Assembly (NCBI GenBank): GCA_025938935.1
Contig: JAPCWB010000001.1
Span: forward strand, 682,001-746,000
Length of the DNA stretch: 64,000 nt
Direction: 5' to 3'
Source: Novosphingobium sp. MW5
Lineage (GTDB): Bacteria > Pseudomonadota > Alphaproteobacteria > Sphingomonadales > Sphingomonadaceae
Part shown: positions 25,052-35,727 of the stretch, piece after piece
How the letters are laid out: every line of letters begins with the position of its first letter
How positions within the stretch are numbered: the stretch's first letter is position 1
Made by a program: the position numbers and the translations under genes
The notes under the pieces: model-generated
The model's database searches: none
What the model was told of the DNA's origin: nothing
The model's input: the letters and a program-made list of their open reading frames with translations, nothing else

Positions 25052-26617
25052 TTGTTTCGACCGCGTGAAGATCTGGAACTGGGGCTTCCCGGCCCGGCCG
25101 CACCGTTGGCCGCGTTGGTGCTCGACCAGGTTGCACCTGCAAGCGTCCTTAAGGCCAGGCTCTCGTCCGCCGTCTCGCGCCTTGCCGCAATCGACTGGAC
25201 GCCTGACCTTGCCGAAGAGATTGGCACTCGCCGCTGGGCGCGTGGACTGGCGACCTTTGCCGGCCTGGGCTTGGTCGCGCTGGCCTTCTGGCCGAATTTC
25301 GAACTGTCTGCCGCACCCTCTGTCTCGGTCGATGCGCCGGTGCGCGATGAATACCGCAGCCAAATGATCATGCCGATGGCGCTTGGCGGAGACAGCGGCC
25401 GCCGCATGGCCGCCAGCCCGCTGGTCAGCCCGGTGGGCACCGCGCCCGAGCGCGCGAAGATCGAACTCGCCGCCGTACTGGGCGAAGGCGACAGCCTCGC
25501 TCGCCTGCTCCAGCGCGCGGGGGTTTCCGAAACCGATGCTGCCCGTGTGACCGAACTCGTCGCCGGGCAGGTGCCGCTCGGCAGGATTGCACCGGGCACC
25601 CGCGTCGCCCTCACCCTCGGCGAGAGGCCAGCCCCCGGCGAGCCGCGCCGCCTTGCCGCCATGGACCTGCGTGCACGCATGGATCTTGCCTTGTCGGTCA
25701 CCCGCTCGGGCGAAGACCTTGCCATCGCCGCGCGGGCAATACCGATAGACACCACGCCGCTGCGCATCCGGGGCTATGTCGGCCAGAGCCTCTACCGCTC
25801 AGCCCGCGCCGCCGGTGTCCCTGCCGATGCCATCCAGCAATATTTGCAGGCGCTCGATGCCCACATCAGCCTTGAAGGCGATATCCAGCCGGGCGACGCT
25901 TTCGACATCGTCATGACCTGGAAGCGTTCAGAGGGATCGCAAGGGCAGGCGGGGCAAGTGCTCTTCGCCGGGCTCGAACGCGGCGATCGGCCGGTCGTGG
26001 AACTGATGCGCTGGGGCAGCGGAAACGAGTTCTTCTCCGCCGATGCGATCACCCGGCCGGTGACCGAAACCTACACATCGGGCGTTGGCATGCTCTATCC
26101 GGTCAATGGCCGGATCACGTCCAGCTTCGGCATGCGCCGCCATCCGATCCTCGGCTATGCACGGCTCCACGCCGGCGTCGACTTTGGCGCGAGCTGGGGC
26201 TCGCCGATCCGTGCGACGGCAGACGGTGTGGTCTCCTTCGCGGGAAGGCACGGCGGGCATGGCAACTATGTCCGCATCGACCACGGCGGCGGTTTCGGCA
26301 CCGGATATGGCCACATGAGCTCGATCGCGGCCTGGGGCGGTGAGCGCGTGCGTGCCGGGCAGGTGATCGGCTATGTCGGTTCGACCGGCCTCTCCACCGG
26401 GCCGCACCTGCACTACGAAATGTACCGCAATGGCCGCACGGTGAATCCGCTCGGCGGCGCGATGCAGTTCGCTACGACAACCACGGTTGTGCAAAAGGTC
26501 GATCCCCGGCAGCTCGCCGCGTTCAAGGCGAAGATGGCGCAGCTCAAGGCGATCCGTCCCGGCGGCAGCTCGGGCACGGTGGCCATGGCGCGCACCGGGC
26601 TGGTTGCACTGCGCTGA
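25052..26617 (+). CDS. M23 family metallopeptidase, membrane-anchored
   Basis: Peptidoglycan endopeptidase. The 521-residue product has a cytoplasmic N-terminus, one membrane segment (GLATFAGLGLVALAFWP, about residues 69-85), a LysM-like or OapA-like middle, and a C-terminal LytM domain with all zinc ligands visible: RRHPILGYARLHAGVDFGA (H...HxxxD) and GPHLHYEM (HxH). It starts at a TTG at 25052, supported by AAGGAGG seven to eight bases upstream; no ATG or GTG nearby fits. A CtrA-like box precedes it, consistent with a cell-cycle role. hemB follows 43 bases later. Confidence 0.92.
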   Translation: MFRPREDLELGLPGPAAPLAALVLDQVAPASVLKARLSSAVSRLAAIDWTPDLAEEIGTRRWARGLATFAGLGLVALAFWPNFELSAAPSVSVDAPVRDEYRSQMIMPMALGGDSGRRMAASPLVSPVGTAPERAKIELAAVLGEGDSLARLLQRAGVSETDAARVTELVAGQVPLGRIAPGTRVALTLGERPAPGEPRRLAAMDLRARMDLALSVTRSGEDLAIAARAIPIDTTPLRIRGYVGQSLYRSARAAGVPADAIQQYLQALDAHISLEGDIQPGDAFDIVMTWKRSEGSQGQAGQVLFAGLERGDRPVVELMRWGSGNEFFSADAITRPVTETYTSGVGMLYPVNGRITSSFGMRRHPILGYARLHAGVDFGASWGSPIRATADGVVSFAGRHGGHGNYVRIDHGGGFGTGYGHMSSIAAWGGERVRAGQVIGYVGSTGLSTGPHLHYEMYRNGRTVNPLGGAMQFATTTTVVQKVDPRQLAAFKAKMAQLKAIRPGGSSGTVAMARTGLVALR

Positions 26618-26627
26618 TCGCCATTGA

Positions 26628-28197
<1,570 letters not shown>

Positions 28198-28205
<8 letters not shown>

Positions 28206-30420
28206 AGCTAGTCGGGGTGGTGCTTCGCGGTCCCTGTTCGTCCTGACGATCCTGACGGGCAGCTTCCTGCTGTTCCTGGTCCAGCCGATGGTTGCGCGAA
28301 TGGCGCTGCCGCGTCTCGGCGGGGCCCCGGCGGTGTGGAACAGCGCCATGCTGGTCTATCAGGCACTGCTGCTCGCGGGTTATTTCTACGCCCACCGGCT
28401 GTCGAAGATGGCGCTGGCAAAGCAGGCGCGGATTCACCTTGTCCTGCTGCTCGCCGCTGCCTTCACGCTTCCCGTGAGCCTTGCCGACCTGCCGCCTCCC
28501 GCACCGGGAATGGAAGTGCTCTGGGTGCCTGCCCTGCTGGCGCTGACGATCGGGCCGGTGTTCTTCCTCGTCTCGGCGCAGGCCCCGCTGATGCAGCGCT
28601 GGTTCGCGGCCGATCCGCAGGCGGGGGCGCCCTGGGCACTCTATTCGGCATCGAACCTCGGCTCCTTTGCCGGACTGATCGCCTATCCGCTGCTCGCCGA
28701 ACCGCTGATGTCGGTGCGCTATCAGGCGATTGGCTGGTCGGTGGGCTACGGCCTGCTGGTCGCGCTCGTCCTGCTCTGCGCCCGTGCGCGGCGTTCGGTG
28801 GCGGGCGAGGCCGCGGCCGAGGTGAAAGTGACTTCGCCCCCGGTTCCTGCCCGGCGCATCGTCCTGTGGCTGCTGCTCGCCGCGGTGCCTTCGGGCCTGA
28901 TGCTGTCAACCACGACGCACCTGACCACCGACCTTGTCGCCATGCCGCTGCTCTGGGTTATCCCGCTTGGCATCTACCTGCTCAGCTTCGTTCCCGCCTT
29001 TGCCGACAACCGGCGGCCGGCGCGGATCATCAGCGCGCTGGCATGGCCGGTGATCCTTGTCGCCGGCGGTTTCGCGATGGTGTCGCAAGGGTCGGTCGGC
29101 CTGACGCCGGTAATCGCCTCGATCGCGCTGCTGTTCTTCGTCTGCGTCGCGCTGCATGGCCGGATGTACGATCTGCGCCCGGATGCGGACCGGCTGACCC
29201 AGTTCTATCTCGTCATGTCGGCGGGCGGGGCGCTGGGCGGAGCCTTCACCGCGCTGGTCGCGCCTGTCGTGTTCGACTGGGCATGGGAGCATCCGATCCT
29301 CGTCTTCGCTGCCGCCGCCCTGCTGCCGCTTACCGCACTGCCAGACTGGCGACGGCTTGGCGGGCTGGATGAAGGCATGGTGAAGGTCACGCTGGTTGCT
29401 GTGCTGGTCTTCGCCGCCTTCCTGCTGTGGCTGCTCTATGGCGTGACGATGGAGAGCGATTTCGGCCTGAAGCGCTGGGCGCTCGCTGTGGGAATCGCGC
29501 TCTGCGGGTTGGTCATGGTGCAATTGCGCGGGCCGGTGCTGCTGGTGCTGGTGGCGACGATGATCGTCCAGGGCGGTTTCCAGACCCTCGCCGATACGCG
29601 CGACGGCCTGCGCAGCCGCAGCTATTTCGGCATCTACACCGTGCGCACCTATGAAGAGCGCAAGATGCGCACGCTCGCCCACGGCACCACGCTGCACGGC
29701 GAACAGATGCTGGGCGGCCCGGATCGACGGCTGCCGCTGACCTATTACGGTCCCGGATCGGGCGCGGGCATCGCCTTTGCCAATGCGCCAAAGCTGATCG
29801 GCCCGAATGCCCGCGTCGGCGTCGTCGGTTTGGGGACGGGCTCGCTTGCCTGCTACGGCCAGCCCGGACAGGCCTGGCACTATTACGAGATCGATCCGGC
29901 CGTGCTGAAGTTTTCGCAGAACGGAACCTTCACCTTCATCCGCGATTGCGCGCCGCAGACACAGGTGGTGATCGGTGATGCCCGCATCGAACTGGCCAAG
30001 GCGCCCAAGGGAAGCTTCGACCTGCTCGCGATCGACGCTTTCAGTAGCGATGCAATCCCGATGCACCTGATGACCAATGAGGCGATCGGCGTCTATCTCG
30101 ATGCCCTGAGCGAGCGTGGCTACCTTCTCATCCATATCTCGAACCGCTTCATCGAGCTGGAGCCGGTGCTCGCCGCCGTGGCCAAATCCCGCGGCCTCGC
30201 CGCCGCCATCCGTGAGGACAACCCGCCCGAAGGGACCGAATATACCCCGAGCTCATGGGTGATCGTCACCCGCGATCCCGCGCGGCTGGCCGAACTCGCA
30301 AAACTCGCTCCGCAAAGCCCGCTGCGCCCGCTGGGCCAGCCTGCCCGCAGCGTCTGGACCGATGACCACGCCTCGATCCTGCCCTATGTCCAGTGGCAGG
30401 CCCTGACAGGAAGACACTGA
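28198..30420 (+). CDS. Fused MFS-type membrane protein / spermidine synthase-like methyltransferase fold
   Basis: A 740-residue fusion. The first 470 residues are a chain of about twelve hydrophobic segments (LFVLTILTGSFLLFLVQPMV first), and the last 250 form a spermidine-synthase-like Rossmann domain: VGVVGLGTGSLACYGQPGQ, YYEIDPAVLKFS, DLLAIDAFSSDAIPMHL. The polyamine-binding residues are not obvious, so the soluble domain may act on another substrate. The GTG start at 28198 overlaps the acetyltransferase stop. Its own stop shares a base with the start of the carbonic anhydrase gene (TGATG). Transport role unproven. Confidence 0.83.
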
Positions 30421-31004
30421 TGATCACCGCTCCTCCAGGCGTCACCATCGCGCCCTTTGGCGGCATCTGGCCGCGGATTCACGACAGCGCCTTCATCGCG
30501 CCCGGCTGCCGGATCATCGGCAACGTCGAGATCGGACCCGACGCCTCGATCTGGTACAACTGCGTCATGCGCGGGGATGCCAACCGTATCGTTGTCGGCG
30601 CGCGGACGAACATTCAGGACGGCAGCGTCATCCACTGCGACAGTCCCAAGCCGAAGCGGCCCGAAGGCATCCCGACGATCATCGGCGATGACGTGCTGAT
30701 CGGTCACATGGCCATGGTCCACGGCACCGTGCTGGAAGACCGCGCCTTTGTCGGCATCGGCGCGATCACGATGGACGGCTGCTACATGGAGAGCGATTCG
30801 ATGCTCGCGGCGGGGGCCATGCTGACGCCCGGCAAGCGCATTCCCTCGCGTCAACTCTGGGGCGGCCGACCGGCCGCCTTCATGCGCGAACTGGCCGACC
30901 TGCACCTCGCCGACATGCAGATGGGCGTGCAGGGCTACGTCCTCAACGCCCGCGCGCACAAGGCGGCGCTCGCCGGGGCCGGTGATGGCGCGGATCAGGA
31001 TTGA
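30420..31004 (+). CDS. Gamma-class carbonic anhydrase-like hexapeptide protein
   Basis: Left-handed beta-helix protein of 194 residues. Metal-binding histidines of the gamma class are visible in DGSVIHCDSP and LIGHMAMVHGTVL. The N-terminal RIHDSAFIAPGCRIIGNVEIGP shows the hexapeptide repeats, and ASIWYNCVMRGDANRI is the family signature. Many YrdA/PaaY-type relatives lack proven hydration activity. The ATG overlaps the preceding stop. It overlaps the DUF167 gene by 20 bases and lies near a SulP anion transporter. Confidence 0.88.
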   Translation: MITAPPGVTIAPFGGIWPRIHDSAFIAPGCRIIGNVEIGPDASIWYNCVMRGDANRIVVGARTNIQDGSVIHCDSPKPKRPEGIPTIIGDDVLIGHMAMVHGTVLEDRAFVGIGAITMDGCYMESDSMLAAGAMLTPGKRIPSRQLWGGRPAAFMRELADLHLADMQMGVQGYVLNARAHKAALAGAGDGADQD

Positions 31005-31266
31005 GCTGCCCGAAGCCGCGGCCATCCATGCGCTGATCGACGCGGAGGGGCGGCTGGCGGTACGCGTCACGCCGGGCGCAAAGGTGGAAATGCTCGACAT
31101 TGGCGATGCCGGTTTGCAGGCGAAAGTCCGCGCCAAGCCGGAAGACGGCAAGGCCAACGATGCCGTGCGGGACCTCCTCTCGCGGGCGCTTGGCATTGCG
31201 CCATCGCGGCTCACCTTGTTGCGCGGCGCAACTTCTCGCGAGAAAATGTTCCGGGTAGCAGACTGA
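30985..31266 (+). CDS. DUF167 / YggU-family protein
   Basis: A 93-residue protein with the DUF167 signature: RLAVRVTPGAKVEML, QAKVRAKPEDGKANDAV and LTLLRGATSREKMFRV. Structure of relatives is known but function is not. The ATG at 30985 (MARIRIELPEA) lies inside the end of the carbonic anhydrase gene; a GTG three bases earlier is possible. Its TGA stop abuts the convergent TGA of the SulP gene in the hexamer TGATCA. Confidence 0.88.
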   Translation: MARIRIELPEAAAIHALIDAEGRLAVRVTPGAKVEMLDIGDAGLQAKVRAKPEDGKANDAVRDLLSRALGIAPSRLTLLRGATSREKMFRVAD

Positions 31267-32526
31267 TCAGCGGTCCCGGCCGGACCACTGCGCAGGCAGG
31301 CCCTTGTCGCGCAGTCGCAGTGCAAGCCCCAGCGCCACACCGACGCCAATCGCCGTGGTCAGGTCAGCCAGTACGGTGAGGACCATGGTCAGTACCAGCA
31401 GAACCCGGTCGGAGACGGGGGCGGCCCAATATTCCTCCCACTTGTGCGGCTCGCTCATGTTCCACGCCGTGGTCAGCAGGATCGCGGCTAGCGCGGGCAT
31501 GGCAAGGTAACCGGCCAGCGGCGCGGCGGCGAGCATGACGCCAAGGATGACGAGGGCATGGATCAGTCCGGCAACTGGGGTCTTGCCGCCAGCGCGGACA
31601 TTGGTGGCGGTGCGGGCAATCGCGCCGGTTGCCGGCAGGCCGCCAAACAGCGCTGAACCGATATTGGCCCAGCCCTGCGCGATGACTTCGGCATTGGGGC
31701 GGTGGGTACCGGCGATCATGCGGTCAGCGACCATGGCCGAAAGCAGCGATTCGATCGCGGCGAGAAAGGCGATGACCAGCGCCGAGGGCAGGAGTTCGCG
31801 CATCTTGTCGAGCGATATATTGGGCAGTGACGGCACGGGCAGGTGCGAAGGCAGCGCGCCATATCGCGAGCCGATCGAATCGATCGGCAGGTGCAGCAGG
31901 GCCACGGCGCCTGAAACCAGTGCCATGGCCAGGATCAGTCCCGGCCAGCGCGGCAGGGCGCGGCGCAGCACCACGATCAGCAGCAGCGAGCACAGCCCCG
32001 TCGCCAGCGCCAGCGGATCCATGGTCGCCCTTGCGCCCCACAGCGCTTCGATCTTGAGCACGAACTCCGCGGGCAGGCTGGCCACCTTCAGTCCGAGGAA
32101 GTCCTTGAGCTGGCTTGATCCGATGATCACGGCAATGCCGATGGTGAAGCCGTTGACCACGGGTTCGGGCACCAGCTCGATCAGGTTGCCCGCGCGCAAA
32201 ACTCCCGCAAGGACAAGGATCGCCCCTGCCATCAGCGTCGCCAGCACCAGGCCGTCATAGCCGTGCTGGGCAATAACGCCGTAGACGACGACGATGAAGG
32301 CCCCGGTTGGCCCGCCGATTTGCACCCGGCTGCCACCCAGCAGCGAAATGAGGAAGCCGCCGACGATGGCGGTAACCAGCCCCGCCGCCGGATCGGCACC
32401 CGAAGCAATTGCGATCGCAAGGCTCAGCGGGATGGCAACGAGGGCAACCGTGATCCCGGCGAGCAGATCGCCGCGAAACAGCCCAGCATCATAATCCCTG
32501 ATCGTGCTGAAGAGCTTGGGCTTCAT
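31267..32526 (-). CDS. SulP-family inorganic anion transporter lacking a STAS domain
   Basis: A 419-residue inner-membrane protein. LLAGITVALVAIPLSLAIA opens the transmembrane core, with VQIGGPTGAFIVVVYG and ATGAIARTATNVRAGGKTP as SulP motifs, and about eleven to twelve hydrophobic segments. It stops soon after the last one (LRDKGLPAQWSGRDR), so the usual cytoplasmic STAS domain is absent. The substrate may be sulfate, bicarbonate or another anion. The nearby carbonic anhydrase makes bicarbonate a reasonable guess, no more. Confidence 0.88.
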   Translation of the reverse strand: MKPKLFSTIRDYDAGLFRGDLLAGITVALVAIPLSLAIAIASGADPAAGLVTAIVGGFLISLLGGSRVQIGGPTGAFIVVVYGVIAQHGYDGLVLATLMAGAILVLAGVLRAGNLIELVPEPVVNGFTIGIAVIIGSSQLKDFLGLKVASLPAEFVLKIEALWGARATMDPLALATGLCSLLLIVVLRRALPRWPGLILAMALVSGAVALLHLPIDSIGSRYGALPSHLPVPSLPNISLDKMRELLPSALVIAFLAAIESLLSAMVADRMIAGTHRPNAEVIAQGWANIGSALFGGLPATGAIARTATNVRAGGKTPVAGLIHALVILGVMLAAAPLAGYLAMPALAAILLTTAWNMSEPHKWEEYWAAPVSDRVLLVLTMVLTVLADLTTAIGVGVALGLALRLRDKGLPAQWSGRDR

Positions 32527-32566
32527 GTCCGAAGCCTAGCGCCCGAACGTCTCGGGGCACAAGGCA

Positions 32567-32986
32567 TCAGTCGCGCCCCATGCTCCGCGCCATCTGGTCA
32601 AGCACGCGCGACATTTCCTGCGCGATAGCGGGGTCGCTTTCGCCCAGGACCTCGTCGATCGCGCGGGTCATGGCGCTGGACCACTGGCCGGCGACATTGG
32701 TGCTGATCGTAAAGGGCTTGTGCGCCGACATCATGCACTTGCCCGGATTCGCATCGAACCAATCCCGCGGGCCGCCGGACCAGCCCATCAGGAACAACGC
32801 CAGCGAATCGCGCATCTTGTCGAGGCTGGGCGCATGCATCGCGCGCAATTCGGCATAGGCCTCATCGTCGTCCATCAGGTCGTAAAAGCGGTTCGAGATT
32901 TCGCGCAGCACGGGAAGGCCGCCAAGGCGCTCGTAAGGCGTGGTGGGGCGTGGCTTTTCCTGAACTTCGGCAGTTTCGGCAGTCAT
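32567..32986 (-). CDS. Group II truncated haemoglobin-like protein
   Basis: A 139-residue 2-on-2 globin. PTTPYERLGGLPVLREISNR is the N-terminal helix, FYDLMDDDEAYAELRAMH follows, LFLMGWSGGPRDWF corresponds to the E-helix region with the Trp/Gly-Gly pair of group II, and AHKPFTIS carries the proximal histidine. Oxygen or NO chemistry is likely, ligand unknown. The ATG at 32984-32986 (MTAETAEVQEK) is preceded by GGAGG six bases upstream, so it is preferred over two earlier in-frame starts. Single gene downstream of the ligase group, same strand. Confidence 0.83.
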   Translation of the reverse strand: MTAETAEVQEKPRPTTPYERLGGLPVLREISNRFYDLMDDDEAYAELRAMHAPSLDKMRDSLALFLMGWSGGPRDWFDANPGKCMMSAHKPFTISTNVAGQWSSAMTRAIDEVLGESDPAIAQEMSRVLDQMARSMGRD

Positions 32987-33059
32987 CGGGCCTCCGGCGA
33001 AAGGCATGGGGGGATAGCCTTCCATAGAGCCCCGCGCCTCGCTCCCGCCTTGATCGAGG

Positions 33060-34671
33060 TCAATCGCGGATCATCGCTTTCAGCGTGTCCAGCCGGTCGG
33101 CTTCATGCGCAGGTTTGTCTGTCCGGATGCGATTGATGCGGGGGAAGCGCATCGCGACGCCTGACTTGTGCCGCTTGCTGAGGTGGACCGAATCGAAGGC
33201 GACCTCGAAGACCAGCGACTTGTCCGTCTCGCGCACCGGGCCGAAGCGGTTCACCGTATGCTGGCGGACATGGTGGTCGAGGAACTTCAGCTCTTCGTCG
33301 GTGAAGCCGAAATAGGCCTTGCCCACCGGCAGCAGTTCCGCGCCGGCATCGGGATCACCGTCCCAGCAGCCGAAGGTGAAGTCGGAATAGAAGCTCGACC
33401 GTTTGCCGGAACCGCGCTGGGCATACATCAGCACGCAATCGACCAGCAGCGGATCGCGCTTCCACTTGAACCACAGCCCGGTCTTGCGCCCCGCGACATA
33501 GGCAGAGTCGCGCCGTTTGAGCATGACGCCCTCGATCGCGTCATCGCGCGCCGTTTCGCGGATGGCGGTGAGGTCATCGAGCGAAGTCGCGGGGATGACC
33601 TGCGACAGATCGAAGTGGCCGGAGCTCAACCTTGGTACCAGTTCCTCAAGCGCGGTGCGGCGCTGCTCCCATGCGAAAGGGCGCAGGTCCTCGCCCTCGG
33701 CAACCAGCACGTCGTAAAGCCGCACGAAGGCGGGATAGTCGGCGAGCATCTTCTTCGACACGGTCTTGCGCCCAAGCCGCTGCTGCAGGGCATTGAAACT
33801 CGCCGCGCCCCCGGCCTCGCCGCCACTGGTGGCTGCCGCGCACGAGCAGTTCGCCATCGAGCACGGCTTCGATGTCCAAGGCGGCAACGATTTCAGGGAA
33901 GCTGGCGGAAATGTCGTCGCCCGAACGCGAATAGAGCCGCGTCTCGTCGCCCACGCGGACGATCTGGACGCGGATGCCGTCCCATTTCCATTCCGCGGCA
34001 TAGCTGGCGAAATCGGCTTCGACCGAGGCCAGCGCCGCACCTTCGAGCGGGTGCGAAAGCATGAACGGACGGAACAGCGGCAAGCCGGCGGCATCAGGCG
34101 GCGGCGCGCCATCGGCGGCCCAGGCGAACAGTTCGGCATAGGGCGGCAGTTGCCCGTGCCAGTATTCCTCCACATCATCGACCGAGACGTCGAAGGCTTG
34201 GGCGAAAGCCACCTTGGCAAGTCGCGACGATATGCCGATGCGCATCGCGCCGGTCGCCAGCTTGAGCAGGGCATAGCGGCCATTGGCATCGAGCCGGTCG
34301 AGCAGTTCGCCAAGTTCCACCTGCACCGTGGCCCGCGTCATGTGCTGGAGCGTGTGGACGGCCTGGCTCACCGTTGGCGGCGCTTCGACGGCATGCGCGG
34401 GATCGGGCCAGAGCAGGCTCACCGTCTCCGCCGTATCGCCGACATAGTCGCGGCTAAGCTGGAACAGCACCGGATCGACCCGCTCCATGATCAGGCCGCG
34501 CACCGCGCTGCTTTTCACGGCCGGAAAGTCCAGCCCGTCGGTCATGGCGGCAAGCGCCCACCCGCGATCAGGATCGGGCGTGCTGCGCAGGTAGTTCGCA
34601 ATCAGCGCCAGCTTGCCATTGCGGCTGCGGGTATAGACCAGTGCGTCGATCAGGGCGGCGAAGCGCTCCAC
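33060..34671 (-). CDS. ATP-dependent DNA ligase (one frameshift)
   Basis: Nick-sealing ligase of the bacterial ATP-dependent class that travels with an MBL exonuclease. The N-terminal helical domain is followed by the adenylation motif EWKWDGIRVQI (catalytic lysine near residue 236), ILDGELLVRG-like motif (EAVLDGELLVRG), EGVMLKRRDS, and FKWKRDPL with motif V lysines; the OB domain ends the protein. The frame breaks at A33825: before it LVRGSHQ, after it GGEAGGAASFNALQQRLG. Deleting that base gives 536 residues, and the corrected plus strand reads CCTGG. The GTG start at 34671 is one base past the exonuclease stop. Confidence 0.88.
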
Positions 34672-34672
34672 G

Positions 34673-35675
34673 CTAGTCGTCCTCGTCTTCGTAGCCGACG
34701 AGCGCGAGCGCCCGGGCGCGGCGCTGGTTTAGCTGGCACCAGCGCAGCAGGGCCTCCTCGCGGCCGTGGGTGATCCAGGTTTCCGCCGGGTTCACTTCGG
34801 CGATGGTATCGGTGAGTGCCTGCCAGTCGGCATGGTCGGAAATCACCAGCGGCAGTTCGACGTTCTTCTGCCGCGCGCGCTGGCGCACCTGCATCCAGCC
34901 CGATGCCATGGCGGTGATCGGATCGGGCAGGCGGCGGCTCCAGCGGTCGGAGAGCGCCGATGGCGGGCAGACGACGATCTGGCCAGCGAGCGCGCCCTTC
35001 GGCATTCCGGCCACCAGTTGCAGGTCGCCCAGCGGCACGCCAAGCTCCTCGTAAAGTCGGCACATCCGCTCCATCGCCCCGTGGAGGTAGATCGGTTCGT
35101 GATGCCCTGCGCGCCGCAGTTCGGCAATCAGCCGCTGCGCCTTGCCGAGCGCATAGGCACCAACGAGGATCGCACGGTCGGGGTGGAGGCGGCGCGCATC
35201 GAGCAGGCGGGCGATTTCCTGTTCGATCGGCGGGTGCCTGAACACCGGCAGGCCGAAGGTCGCCTCGGTGACGAAAAGGTCGCAGGGCGTGACCGCGAAA
35301 GGCGAGCAGGTGGGATCGGGAGCACGCTTGTAGTCGCCGGTAACGACGATGCGCTCGCCCGCGTGTTCCAGCAGGATTTGCGCCGATCCCAGCACATGGC
35401 CGGCGGAAACAAAGGTGGCATGGACGCCCCCCGAGCGACAGCCGCTCACCCAGCGCGGCCTGCTGCGCGCCGTCCTCTACACCGTAACGCACTCCCATAA
35501 TCGCCAGTGTTTCGGGCGTGGCGATGGTCAGGCCGTGACCGCCGCGCGCGTGGTCGGCGTGGCCGTGGGTCACCAGCGCGCGCTCCACCGGGCGCGCGGG
35601 ATCGATCCAGCAGTCTGCGGGGATAACATGCAGGCCCCACGGTTCGGGACGGATCCAGGAAAAGGCGGCGGCCAT
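34673..35675 (-). CDS. Ligase-associated MBL-fold DNA exonuclease (one frameshift)
   Basis: Metallo-beta-lactamase/beta-CASP nuclease of the ligase-associated exonuclease family. THGHADHARGG near residue 37 is the HxHxDH metal site; VSAGHVLGSAQI, VVTGDYKR and LVISDHADW follow in the usual order. The frame breaks in a run of six C on the plus strand (35427-35432): removing one gives GERLSLGGVHATFVSAGH and 333 residues. Homopolymer length error is the simplest cause. It starts at ATG 35673-35675 (a GTG directly precedes it) and is one base upstream of the ligase, so the pair is a DNA-repair operon. Confidence 0.88.
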
Positions 35676-35727
35676 CACCCGTTAACGCGATGACGCGCGC
35701 AGCGGTTCCGGAAGCGGGGGAAGACGC

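Noticed and set aside
35427..35432. C6 tract in the exonuclease gene as a phase-variation switch
   Set aside because: Six bases is too short for efficient slippage, and the product is an intracellular nuclease.
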